Shown here in pieces: positions 28,901 through 36,209 of a stretch of 64,000 nucleotides of DNA (positions are counted from its first letter, which is position 1; the number at the start of each line of letters is the position of its first letter). Origin of the DNA: JAGLOK01 sp963677605 (lineage in GTDB: Bacteria > Bacillota > Clostridia > Christensenellales > UMGS416); the NCBI GenBank assembly GCA_963677605.2, contig CAXXDX010000006.1:806001-870000 (forward strand), given 5' to 3'. The translations under genes and the position numbers were made by a program. The notes under the pieces are model-generated. The model saw nothing but the letters and a program-made list of their open reading frames with translations, searched no databases and was not told the DNA's origin.

Positions 28901-28954
28901 AGGTCTGTATTTCTTTTCTATTTTATTTAGATTGCCAAAAATTGTTTTTTTCAT
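25931..28954 (-). CDS. GH106-like alpha-L-rhamnosidase-type enzyme 2
   Basis: 1007 residues, no leader. It carries the same series of motifs as its neighbour: PFWSWN, GGYFMHARGGLQTEYLGEEW, WLYDEDGWPSGFGGGKVT, FFTDEPRLSG and TGHVMMEE. C-terminal sandwich domains end with WINGKLAAELPWAPFDVDITDY and GNRNLLGPHHH. It is the first gene of the operon GH106-like 2, GH106-like 1, DUF4038, with an extended -10 promoter about 80 bp upstream. The two enzymes probably take different rhamnosides or act one after the other. It is divergent from the GH2 operon. Confidence 0.82.
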   Translation of the reverse strand: MKKTIFGNLNKIEKKYRPIPFWSWNDKLDPELLRWQVREMEKTGHGGYFMHARGGLQTEYLGEEWMECVDACLDEAHKTDMEPWLYDEDGWPSGFGGGKVTALGDKYHGRWLVIEEFATRQEAQNAKISNLLNIFEVDNKVYAVAHKSNPYYIDVMSRDAVGEFIKSTHQAYYDRFKESFNGHMKGFFTDEPRLSGDFEGDVPWSYDIPEEFLKTHGYDILDNLYALFIKSDGYEKIRYDFYQTVNDMFVTSFMKQIKDWCNDHNCKLTGHVMMEESIFTQMTGTAGVMPFYEHMDVPGIDSLRRAISSPVMPRQVSSAAHQTGKKQILTESFALTGWNVRMEELKWIIDWQLVNGVNLLCQHLEGYTLRGLRKRDYPPSLFYQISWWEKYNILNDYVSRIGKMLAEGEYIADVMLIHPMRSGWIVYEGSQNDEIIKIDKDFTYATELLSGLQIEYELGDEGMLKRLGSLDGDKISLGQAHYKAVVLPSMVTIDKNTAEMLIEFAENGGKVIAIGDFPRLASGENAEEIINKLKGLTICLDGYTEREKLKDELQNEKLVSCKLTDANTLADITEIHSRGVIYEGTQCRLFVNHNQEKTYDSMVSIKGDGTLYEMDILSAEIRKVANQRSENGFIIAEAVFEPMQSRMFVVMESNESEDTNNIKEVVTVSPSCEWDIEEMTENALTLDTCSYRIDDGEWQEPKAVIRIFNDLIELKRQCKISLKFNFNAECDEDILKDSFLAIERANEFEIAVNGKSIKYEENGFWVDSSFLKVNVGSHLKKGNNEIILSRDFYQSDNVYHVLFDDDVYETELNKLTYDVELESMYLVGNFGVKSLSVYTDGEREANMTDGPFVLCELQTKTSGNMTKETMPFFAGQVSLGQNIVINEPEGKKVTLKLQRPSAAVSEVWINGKLAAELPWAPFDVDITDYIVAGDNRLVLKLFSGNRNLLGPHHHIKGEIYNVGPDSFTGRWSWVEKESEAKPATKEEREMSYWKDRYCFVQFGYIEK

Positions 28955-28993
28955 CTTCTTCTCCTAAGTACTCAACAAGCAAAATTATTCCGC

Positions 28994-29017
28994 ATTATGT
29001 CACCGAGCCGACATAAT
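28994..29017. promoter_or_regulatory. inverted repeat ATTATGTC-N8-GACATAAT
   Basis: Perfect 8 bp arms with an 8 bp spacer, about 10-33 bp downstream of the predicted start point of the GH106-like operon. It could be an operator or a leader hairpin. Confidence 0.45.
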
Positions 29018-29033
29018 CCTAATTACCGCTACT

Positions 29034-29042
29034 ATGATACCA
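29034..29042 (-). promoter_or_regulatory. extended -10 box of the GH106-like operon
   Basis: TGGTATCAT on the minus strand (TG-N-TATCAT), with a weak TTCAAT 17 bp further up. The two inverted repeats flank it. Confidence 0.4.
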
Positions 29043-29051
29043 AAATCACGG

Positions 29052-29075
29052 CAACAATTGAATTATAAATTGTTG
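29052..29075. promoter_or_regulatory. inverted repeat CAACAATT-N8-AATTGTTG
   Basis: Perfect 8 bp arms and an 8 bp spacer, overlapping the -35 zone of the GH106-like promoter. It has the same geometry as the repeat at 28994-29017 but a different sequence. Confidence 0.45.
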
Positions 29076-29157
29076 TGCTAGTATGCAATATTCTTATATA
29101 TTTTAATTAATACAATAAAATAGCTTAAATAGTTCCATATTGGATAAGATTTCTAAA

Positions 29158-29166
29158 TGTTATACT
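29158..29166 (+). promoter_or_regulatory. extended -10 box of the GH2 operon
   Basis: TGTTATACT (TG-N-TATACT), 54 bp upstream of the GH2 ATG. AAGGAG at 29208-29213 is the ribosome site. The -35 region is poor. Confidence 0.45.
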
Positions 29167-29219
29167 AAGCTGAAAGCAATTTACATTTATAATGAAGCAT
29201 ATCTTCAAGGAGACAGTTC

Positions 29220-31580
29220 ATGAGAAAAACTCTAATAAATAATGGCTGGAAATATACCCTGTGGAAAAACTGGTGGGATAAGCAGGAACCTGTTTCTGTT
29301 GATTTGCCCCATGATTGGAGCATACATCAGAAAAGGCATCCGGATAATCCTTCAAAGGCTGATGGTGCGTTTTATCCGGGAGCAACTTTGATATATACAA
29401 AATCTCTTGATATCCCAAAAAATCTTGAAGGGAAACAAATAATAATTGAGTTTGAAGGGATATATATGAACTCACTTATTAAAATTAACAATCAGCTTGT
29501 TGCAAAAAACAACTATGGATATACATCTTTCCACGCCGACATCACGCCTTATGTTAATTACGGTGGAGAAAATACCTTAAAAGTTGTTGCAAACAACTCT
29601 GCTCAGCCAAACTCCAGATGGTATTCAGGAACAGGCATATACCGAAATGTATGGCTTCTTACGGGAGACAAATGTTCAATCAAACCATGGGGTGTTTACA
29701 TCACAACCCCTCAAGCTGACGAAAAAGAATCCATTGTAAAAGTAGAAACACAATTTTCTCATATTGAAAACGAATATAGAAGCTGCATTCTTCGTTCAAG
29801 AATTTTAGGAGATAACAAAAAGGTGCTTAAATCTGTTGAAAGCAATGTAAATATAGGCAGCGGTGCTCCAAACAGCTGTCAGCAAATGCTGTCAATATAC
29901 AAAGCAAAACTTTGGTCTGCAGAATCGCCAAATCTTTATACGATGAAAAGCGAGTTAATCTATAAAAATAGCATTGTAGATGAAGTTACCACTATTTTCG
30001 GCATACGAAATATTTCTGTTTCATCTGCTACCGGTCTAAGAGTAAACGGAAAATCCGTAAAACTGAAAGGCGGATGTATCCATCATGACAACGGCATATT
30101 AGGCGCTGCAAGCTTTGACAGGGCAGAAGAGAGAAAGGCCGAGCTTATGAAAGCTTCAGGGTTTAATGCAGTGCGTTGCGCCCACAATCCGCCATCACCT
30201 GCATTCCTTGATGCATGCGACCGTATTGGTCTTTATGTAATTGACGAAGCATTCGACTGCTGGCAGGAAGGCAAAAACCCAAACGATTATCATGTCTATT
30301 TTGAATCCAACTGGCAAAAAGACATTGGAACAATGGTTGTTCGCGACAGAAATCATCCTAGCATAATTATGTGGTCAACAGGCAATGAAATACCCGAGCG
30401 CGGCGGAATGTCCGAAGGATACATGTGGGCCAAAAAGCTAGCTGACTATGTAAGGTCACTGGATAATACAAGACTATTGACAAATGCATTAAACAACATA
30501 AGCTTAAATGCCACACTAAATCATCTGGAAACAAATCTCTTGCAAGACGATCCTGATTATGATGTATTTGGCGAATACTCTGCTGAATATTTAGCACCTT
30601 TAGACGTTGCCGGCTATAACTATCTCGAAAACAGATATTCAAAAGACAAAAAAAATTTTTCCAACAGAGTTATCTGCGGACTTGAATCTTTTCCGAACAA
30701 GGCTCACACCTATTGGAAAGAAGTAATAAGTAATGATAATGTCATAGGTGATTTTGTATGGACTGCTATAGATTATCTGGGTGAAGCAGGTTTGGGACAC
30801 GTGTGGCGCAATAATGAAACAAATTTCCTTGGAAGCTACCCCTGGCATCACGCAAACTGCGGAGACATGGACATATGCGGGACAAAAAGACCGCAGTCAT
30901 ATTACAGGGATGCTCTATGGGAAGTTTCTGATAAACCTTATATAGCTGTTGAGCACCCAAAATATTTCGGTAAGAAAAAAGAAATATCGGCATGGGGCTG
31001 GAATGAGGTGTCTTCACGATGGGACTTCGAAGGATACGAAGGATCTAAAACACATGTAGAAGTCTATTGTAGCTTAGAAGAAGTCGAGTTATTATTAAAT
31101 GGTAAATCAATAGATAGAAAAAAGTGTGGCGCTAAAGCAGAATACAAAGCAGAGTTTGAAGTTTTATATAAATCAGGCACACTTACTGCTGTAGGATATA
31201 AAGCAGGCAAAAAAACATCAATCTATGAAATTAAAGCACCCGGCAAGGCAGCAGCACTTAGGTTAACCCCTGACCGCAGCTTGCTAAATCCGGATAAAAC
31301 TGATTTATCTTACATTAGTATTGAAGTTGTGGATGAGAACGGAACAGTAGTTCCATCCTATGACGCAAACATTAAGCTTTCGGCAACAGGGGAAGGCTGT
31401 ACAATCGCACTGGGAAGCGGTAACCCTCTTTCAGAACAGACATATTCCGATTGCTTCCACAAGCCATATGAAGGCCGTCTAATGGGCGTCGTTAAATCAC
31501 ACGGCCAAAAGGGAAACATAACTGTGTTGGCAGAAAGCGAAGGAATTGAATCTGCAGAAATAATATTGAGCATACAATAA
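29220..31580 (+). CDS. GH2 family beta-galactosidase-type enzyme
   Basis: 786-residue retaining GH2 enzyme. It has an N-terminal jelly roll (HDWSIH, NSRWYSGTGIYRNVWL), an immunoglobulin-like domain, then the TIM barrel with GCIHHDNGILG and NAVRCAHNPPSPAFLDACD. Acid/base is Glu390 in STGNEIPE and the nucleophile Glu489 in CGLESFP. C-terminal DUF4982-like and beta domains follow from about 590. No leader is seen. GH2 of this layout cuts beta-galactosides, but related clades cut beta-glucuronides or beta-galacturonides, so the sugar is open. It is the first gene of GH2-Gfo/Idh. Confidence 0.9.
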   Translation: MRKTLINNGWKYTLWKNWWDKQEPVSVDLPHDWSIHQKRHPDNPSKADGAFYPGATLIYTKSLDIPKNLEGKQIIIEFEGIYMNSLIKINNQLVAKNNYGYTSFHADITPYVNYGGENTLKVVANNSAQPNSRWYSGTGIYRNVWLLTGDKCSIKPWGVYITTPQADEKESIVKVETQFSHIENEYRSCILRSRILGDNKKVLKSVESNVNIGSGAPNSCQQMLSIYKAKLWSAESPNLYTMKSELIYKNSIVDEVTTIFGIRNISVSSATGLRVNGKSVKLKGGCIHHDNGILGAASFDRAEERKAELMKASGFNAVRCAHNPPSPAFLDACDRIGLYVIDEAFDCWQEGKNPNDYHVYFESNWQKDIGTMVVRDRNHPSIIMWSTGNEIPERGGMSEGYMWAKKLADYVRSLDNTRLLTNALNNISLNATLNHLETNLLQDDPDYDVFGEYSAEYLAPLDVAGYNYLENRYSKDKKNFSNRVICGLESFPNKAHTYWKEVISNDNVIGDFVWTAIDYLGEAGLGHVWRNNETNFLGSYPWHHANCGDMDICGTKRPQSYYRDALWEVSDKPYIAVEHPKYFGKKKEISAWGWNEVSSRWDFEGYEGSKTHVEVYCSLEEVELLLNGKSIDRKKCGAKAEYKAEFEVLYKSGTLTAVGYKAGKKTSIYEIKAPGKAAALRLTPDRSLLNPDKTDLSYISIEVVDENGTVVPSYDANIKLSATGEGCTIALGSGNPLSEQTYSDCFHKPYEGRLMGVVKSHGQKGNITVLAESEGIESAEIILSIQ

Positions 31581-31599
31581 ATAATGAAGGAAAATTGCA

Positions 31600-32730
31600 A
31601 TGAAAAAATTGAATGTGGCACTTGTAGGATTAAGCTTTGGAAGTGCATTTGTTCCCATCTATAAGCATCATCCAAATGTTGGCAAACTGGCTTTATGCGA
31701 TACAAATCCCGATACCCTTAAGATGATGTCAGACAGATACAATGCCGACAAAGTCTATTCGTCACTTGATGATATTCTGGCCGACAGCGAAATTGACGCA
31801 GTACATCTTATAACCCCTATACCTTTGCACGAAGAACAAACAGTGAAGGTTTTAAATTCAGGAAAACATTGTGCATGCACCGTCCCTATGGCAATAACAA
31901 CCGAAGGAATCCAAAAGATAATTGACGCAGTAAATAAAAGCGGCAAAAAATACATGATGATGGAAACATCGCTTTATACAAAGAATTATCTCTATGCTAA
32001 GGATATGCTTAAATCAGGAGAGTTGGGCAGCATACAGTTTATGCGCGGCTCTCACTATCAGGATATGGAGAAATGGCCGGATTACTGGATGGGCCTTCCT
32101 CCTATGTACTACGGAACCCATGCAATATCGCCGCTTGTTGACTCTGCCGGATGTTTTATTGAAGAGGTTGTTTGTTTTGGCTCAGGAACAATGCGCAAAG
32201 AGCTTCACAAAAACTATTCAAACCCTTACCCTGTCGAATCCGCAATCTTCAGTTTTGAAAATGACGTAAAAGCAGAAGTTACACGTACACTGTTTGAAAC
32301 ATGTCATGAATATACGGAAGCTTTCAGTTTATATGGAAATAAAGCGTCATTTGAGTGGCAGCAACTTGAATGGGAAGAGCCTATCGTTTATAAATTCACA
32401 GAAAAGGAATGGGAGTGGCGGGGAAAACAGATTGAAACAAAACATATAAATCCACCTGATAGGCAAGATTTACTTCCTGATGAAATTAAAAGATTCACAG
32501 TAAAAAGCAAATCTTATGACGAACGCAATCCTCAGATTACTTTTGACGAAGGCGGCGGACACGGTGGCTCTCATCCGCACTTGGTTCATGAATTCATATC
32601 GGCGATAATTGAAAACAGGCCTTCTGCCGTAAATGAAAAAATCGCAGGAAATATCACCGCTGCCGGTATATGTGCACACGAGTCAGCTATGAGTAACGGT
32701 AAGCCTGTTAAAGTTCCAATATATAAATAA
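31600..32730 (+). CDS. Gfo/Idh/MocA-family protein lacking the usual catalytic lysine
   Basis: 376 residues. An N-terminal Rossmann fold (NVALVGLSFGSAF, CDTNPDTLKMMSDRY) and a C-terminal alpha/beta domain typical of glucose-fructose oxidoreductase/inositol dehydrogenase-like proteins. The family motif EKP, whose Lys takes part in hydride transfer, is here TVP (94-96, in CTVPMAITTE). YGTHAISPLVD (about 170-180) matches the later catalytic histidine region. It lies 20 bp behind GH2 and may oxidise or epimerise the sugar that GH2 frees, or use redox chemistry to cleave a glycoside. Function uncertain. Confidence 0.85.
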   Translation: MKKLNVALVGLSFGSAFVPIYKHHPNVGKLALCDTNPDTLKMMSDRYNADKVYSSLDDILADSEIDAVHLITPIPLHEEQTVKVLNSGKHCACTVPMAITTEGIQKIIDAVNKSGKKYMMMETSLYTKNYLYAKDMLKSGELGSIQFMRGSHYQDMEKWPDYWMGLPPMYYGTHAISPLVDSAGCFIEEVVCFGSGTMRKELHKNYSNPYPVESAIFSFENDVKAEVTRTLFETCHEYTEAFSLYGNKASFEWQQLEWEEPIVYKFTEKEWEWRGKQIETKHINPPDRQDLLPDEIKRFTVKSKSYDERNPQITFDEGGGHGGSHPHLVHEFISAIIENRPSAVNEKIAGNITAAGICAHESAMSNGKPVKVPIYK

Positions 32731-32768
32731 TCCTTTTTGCGGTAACTCTACAATATCAATTTAACATT

Positions 32769-32824
32769 GCCCTATATAATGTACATAATATTATTGTTTG
32801 TTTACATTGTAAGGGCTTTTTAAT
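32769..32824 (+). terminator. terminator of the GH2-Gfo/Idh operon
   Basis: GCCCT + TATAATGTA pairs with TACATTGTA + AGGGC (one bulged A, one G-U pair), then TTTTTAATTTT. It separates the GH2 operon from the GH42 gene, which therefore needs its own promoter within 32825-32865. Confidence 0.75.
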
Positions 32825-32864
32825 TTTACTAAACTTAATATATAAATTCAGTATAGATAATTTC

Positions 32865-32878
32865 AGGAGGAAAATGTG
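32865..32878 (+). promoter_or_regulatory. ribosome site and overlapping ATG/GTG start of GH42
   Basis: AGGAGG (32865-32870), a 5 bp gap, then GTG at 32876. An ATG at 32874 overlaps it in another frame and opens a four-codon frame (M-W-L-T-stop). Only the GTG frame is long. Confidence 0.7.
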
Positions 32879-34897
32879 GCTAACTTAAAGTTTCCAAAAA
32901 TATATTACGGTGGCGACTATAATCCCGACCAATGGGATGAAAGCGTATGGAAAGAAGATATAAGAATGTTTAAATTGGCAGGAGTAAATCTTGTCGTACT
33001 TCCTGTTTTTTCATGGGCGCTTCTTCAGCCATCCGAAAACGAATACAACTTTGAATGGCTTGACAGAATACTTGACCTTCTGCATGAAAACGGCATATCT
33101 TTCAGTCTTGCAACACCAACTGCGGCGCAGCCTGCGTGGATGTCTAGAAAGTATCCTGACATAATGCCAGTCGATATGCACGGAAGAAAAAGAACACACG
33201 GCAAAAGGGTAAACATCTGCCCAACTAGCCCTACATTCAGAAAATTCGCAGCAAACATCACAGAGAAGATGGCAGAAAGATATAAAGACCATCCAGGTCT
33301 TGCTCTATGGCATGTTGCAAACGAATATGGAACATACTGTTATTGCGAACAATGCGAATCTGCATTCCGAGAATGGCTGAAAGAAAGATACAAAACCATT
33401 GAGGAGCTTAATGCAAGATGGAATCTAAAATTCTGGGGACATACCGTATATGACTGGGAAGACATAGTTGTCCCATCAGAACTAAACGATGATAACAAGT
33501 GGTACCAGCCTAAAATGCTAGACTATACCCGCTTTATAACAGACACTACTATCGACTGCTATTTAAATGAAAAAAATATATTGGAAAAAGCGACTCCGGA
33601 TGTACCTATCAGCACAAACATGTCCGGCTTTATCAAAAACCTTGACCAGTTTAAGTTCACACAGCATCTTGATATAGTGGGCTGGGACAACTATCCCGCC
33701 CCGGGAGCAGACAGATCACTTGTTGCTTTAAAGCATGATATCATGCGCGGACTTCGAGGCGGCCAATCATTCATGCTTGCAGAACAATCTCCAAATCAAC
33801 AGAACTGGCAGCCTTACAACATTCTTAAAAGACCGGGTGAAGTGCGTCTTTTAAGCTATCAGGCATTGGCACATGGAGCTGACACTGTGCTCTACTTCCA
33901 GATGAGACAGTCAATTGCAGGCGTTGAAAAGTTCCACGGTGCGCTTATCTCACACACAGGCAATGAAAACACAAGAACTTTCAGAGAATGTGCTCAGATA
34001 GGCAATGAGTTAAAAGATATAGGCAATGAGTTTGTCGGTGCAAGGTGCGAGGCAGAAGTCGGAATCTTTTTCAACTGGGACAATTGGTGGGCACTTGAAA
34101 TGTCCAGCGGCCCAAACCGTGATATGGACTATCTGGAACAGGTTAGAAAATATTACAATGCATTCTACAGCAAAAACATACCGATTGATATTCTCTCGAT
34201 AGATTCTGACATAAGCAAATATAAAGTTCTTGTTGTTCCGTTTTTATACATGCTTGAAGATGAGCTGGCGCAGAAACTTACTAAGTTCGTTAAAGAAGGC
34301 GGCACTCTTATAGTTTCCGCATTCAGCGGAGTGGTTGACAGCAATGACCGTACCCATCTGGGTGGATACCCAGGGCCGCTTAAAGATGTTATGGGCATCT
34401 GGGTAGAAGAAACTGATGCACTTCGCCCTGAAGACACAAACAAAATGATAATGCTAAATCCATACGGTAATCTAGACGGAGAATACGAGTGTGCATTCTT
34501 ATGCGATTTAATCCACCTCAACGAAGCAAGTGCTCTGGCGGTTTACGGCGAAGATTTCTACGCTGGCTATCCTTGCCTCACTTTGAATGAATTCGGCAGC
34601 GGAAAAGCATACTATGTCGCCACAGTACCGGAAGACAACATGCTTATTCAGCTTGCATCGGACATTTGTGAAAGCTTGAATATCAGCGCTCCTATTGACG
34701 CTCCTTCAGGTGTTGAAGTTACAAGACGTTTAAATGAAAATGGCGAGTTTACTTTTATAATGAACCATTCAAAGGAACAAAAGACTATAAAACTTGATTC
34801 AAAGCAATATACGGAGCTTATAACAAACGAGAAAGCTATTAATGAGATTAGCCTTAAACCTTATGGTATAGCCATTTTAAAAAGCCAAAATAAATAA
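32876..34897 (+). CDS. GH42 family beta-galactosidase 1
   Basis: 673-residue GH42 enzyme with GTG start. The TIM barrel has acid/base Glu150 in WHVANEYG and nucleophile Glu303 in MLAEQSPNQQNW. A cysteine cluster (CYCEQC plus upstream NICP) matches the zinc site of family members. The trimerisation/glutamine-amidotransferase-like domain (about 395-605) and a C-terminal beta domain complete the usual layout. GH42 removes beta-galactose from plant galactans or short oligosaccharides. No leader is seen. It is followed after 15 bp by the second transaldolase-like gene. Confidence 0.93.
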   Translation: MANLKFPKIYYGGDYNPDQWDESVWKEDIRMFKLAGVNLVVLPVFSWALLQPSENEYNFEWLDRILDLLHENGISFSLATPTAAQPAWMSRKYPDIMPVDMHGRKRTHGKRVNICPTSPTFRKFAANITEKMAERYKDHPGLALWHVANEYGTYCYCEQCESAFREWLKERYKTIEELNARWNLKFWGHTVYDWEDIVVPSELNDDNKWYQPKMLDYTRFITDTTIDCYLNEKNILEKATPDVPISTNMSGFIKNLDQFKFTQHLDIVGWDNYPAPGADRSLVALKHDIMRGLRGGQSFMLAEQSPNQQNWQPYNILKRPGEVRLLSYQALAHGADTVLYFQMRQSIAGVEKFHGALISHTGNENTRTFRECAQIGNELKDIGNEFVGARCEAEVGIFFNWDNWWALEMSSGPNRDMDYLEQVRKYYNAFYSKNIPIDILSIDSDISKYKVLVVPFLYMLEDELAQKLTKFVKEGGTLIVSAFSGVVDSNDRTHLGGYPGPLKDVMGIWVEETDALRPEDTNKMIMLNPYGNLDGEYECAFLCDLIHLNEASALAVYGEDFYAGYPCLTLNEFGSGKAYYVATVPEDNMLIQLASDICESLNISAPIDAPSGVEVTRRLNENGEFTFIMNHSKEQKTIKLDSKQYTELITNEKAINEISLKPYGIAILKSQNK

Positions 34898-34912
34898 TTA
34901 GGACTAGATACA

Positions 34913-35953
34913 ATGAGCAACAAAACATACTTTCATAAAGTAAACGAAAAATACAAGAACGGATACTGGGTAAACAATCCTACATTGGAACAAGCCGACC
35001 TTGCATTAAGCGCCGGAGCAATAGGATGCACAACAAATCCTACATATTCATCTAAAATGCTGAAATCCGACACAGATGGGCAAAGGACACTACATCTTTT
35101 AAAAGAAGCATTAACAGAAGCTTCCGATAAAGATGATGCCGCAAGAATACTTCAGCGCAAAACTATACTCCCGCTGCTAGATAAATTCTTGCCTGTATAC
35201 AAATCGTCAAACGGCAAGCACGGTTTTGTTTCTATTCAAGGCGATCCTTTAGCTGAGCATGACCCTGATATGATTATAACTGAAGCTTTGGAAGACATTA
35301 AACTTGGTCAAAACGTAATTGCCAAGATACCGACAACTGAAGCCGGCATCACAGCCATTAAATACCTTGCATCAAAGAATATTCCGATAATAGCAACAGA
35401 GATAATGAGCCTTTCTCAGGTAGAAAGCGTATGTGAAGCTTTTAATGAGGCTACAAAGAACCTGCTTGAAAAACCAGCATTATATGTTACACATATTACA
35501 GGCATATTCGATGAATATCTCCTTGGAAAAGCTAAGGAGCTGAGTATAAATATCCCTGACGAAATAATGGCTGAGGCAGGCCTTATGGTAGCAAGAAGAC
35601 AGTATCAATTCATGAAAGAGCGCGGTTATGAAGGCATAATGCTTGGAGGAGGAGCCAGAAAACTGTCCCACTTCACAGGATTAATCGGTGGTGATGTAGA
35701 TATTACTATCAATTGGGAAACTACATCTGAAGACATATTAAGCCTTAATCCGCCAATTGAAGATAAACTTAACCAACCGATAAAAAGCGAGTATGTTAAA
35801 ATCCTTGAAGAATATCTTCCAGATTACACAAAAGCATATGAGCTGGGTGCTCTATCACCAAGCGAATTTGAATCGTATGGACCCGTAGTTCTTTTCAGAA
35901 ATGCATTTATAAAAGGTTGGAAAGATACATTGAATATTATTGATAATAACTGA
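34913..35953 (+). CDS. transaldolase-like protein 2
   Basis: 346 residues, a diverged copy of the protein at 15010-16086. AIGCTTNPTY and NVIAKIPTTEAGITAIKYL with Lys138 give the Schiff-base barrel. The strand-1 site again reads YWVNNPT (Asn21, Asn22) with no aspartate. Its tail, SYGPVVLFRNAFIKGW, is nearly the same as in copy 1, showing common descent. It is co-transcribed with GH42 and ends at a strong terminator. A role in cleaving or forming a C-C bond in a sugar or sugar phosphate is inferred from the fold only. Confidence 0.8.
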   Translation: MSNKTYFHKVNEKYKNGYWVNNPTLEQADLALSAGAIGCTTNPTYSSKMLKSDTDGQRTLHLLKEALTEASDKDDAARILQRKTILPLLDKFLPVYKSSNGKHGFVSIQGDPLAEHDPDMIITEALEDIKLGQNVIAKIPTTEAGITAIKYLASKNIPIIATEIMSLSQVESVCEAFNEATKNLLEKPALYVTHITGIFDEYLLGKAKELSINIPDEIMAEAGLMVARRQYQFMKERGYEGIMLGGGARKLSHFTGLIGGDVDITINWETTSEDILSLNPPIEDKLNQPIKSEYVKILEEYLPDYTKAYELGALSPSEFESYGPVVLFRNAFIKGWKDTLNIIDNN

Positions 35954-35960
35954 ATATTAC

Positions 35961-35989
35961 GCCGAAAGCTAAACTCTTTCGGCTTTTTT
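35961..35989 (+). terminator. terminator of the GH42-transaldolase operon
   Basis: Perfect stem GCCGAAAG / CTTTCGGC with a 7 nt loop, then six T's, 8 bp after the stop codon. Confidence 0.93.
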
Positions 35990-36129
35990 ATTGAAATAAA
36001 TAATAATTTATCTAAATCTATTTGTAAAATTTATAAAATAAGTTTAAACTGTTTTATAAATGTTTATTAATTAAAAAAAGCAATGATGCACGAAACCTAG
36101 TAATTATCAAACAATCATATTAAGCTATC

Positions 36130-36146
36130 AGGTATACATTATACCT
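36130..36146. promoter_or_regulatory. 17 bp palindrome upstream of the XRE/TPR regulator
   Basis: AGGTATA-CAT-TATACCT, perfect arms, 64 bp before the TTG start. It is a candidate operator for autoregulation by the downstream gene. The rest of 35990-36209 is AT-rich with no gene. Confidence 0.5.
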
Positions 36147-36209
36147 TTTACTGTGTTTGCCGATTTATTATTTATGGCTTATGCTAGTTGCTGAAGCAGG
36201 ATAAATAAG

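Larger units (their letters stand above)
28955..29219. other. 265 bp divergent control region
   Basis: Control region between the GH106-like operon (minus) and the GH2 operon (plus). It contains two inverted repeats of the same 8-8-8 geometry (28994-29017 and 29052-29075) and two extended -10 boxes pointing away from each other. No coding sequence was seen. Confidence 0.65.

Noticed and set aside
29218..29475. 85-codon frame on the minus strand inside the start of GH2
   Set aside because: Lies wholly antisense to a gene with clear family motifs and has no support of its own.
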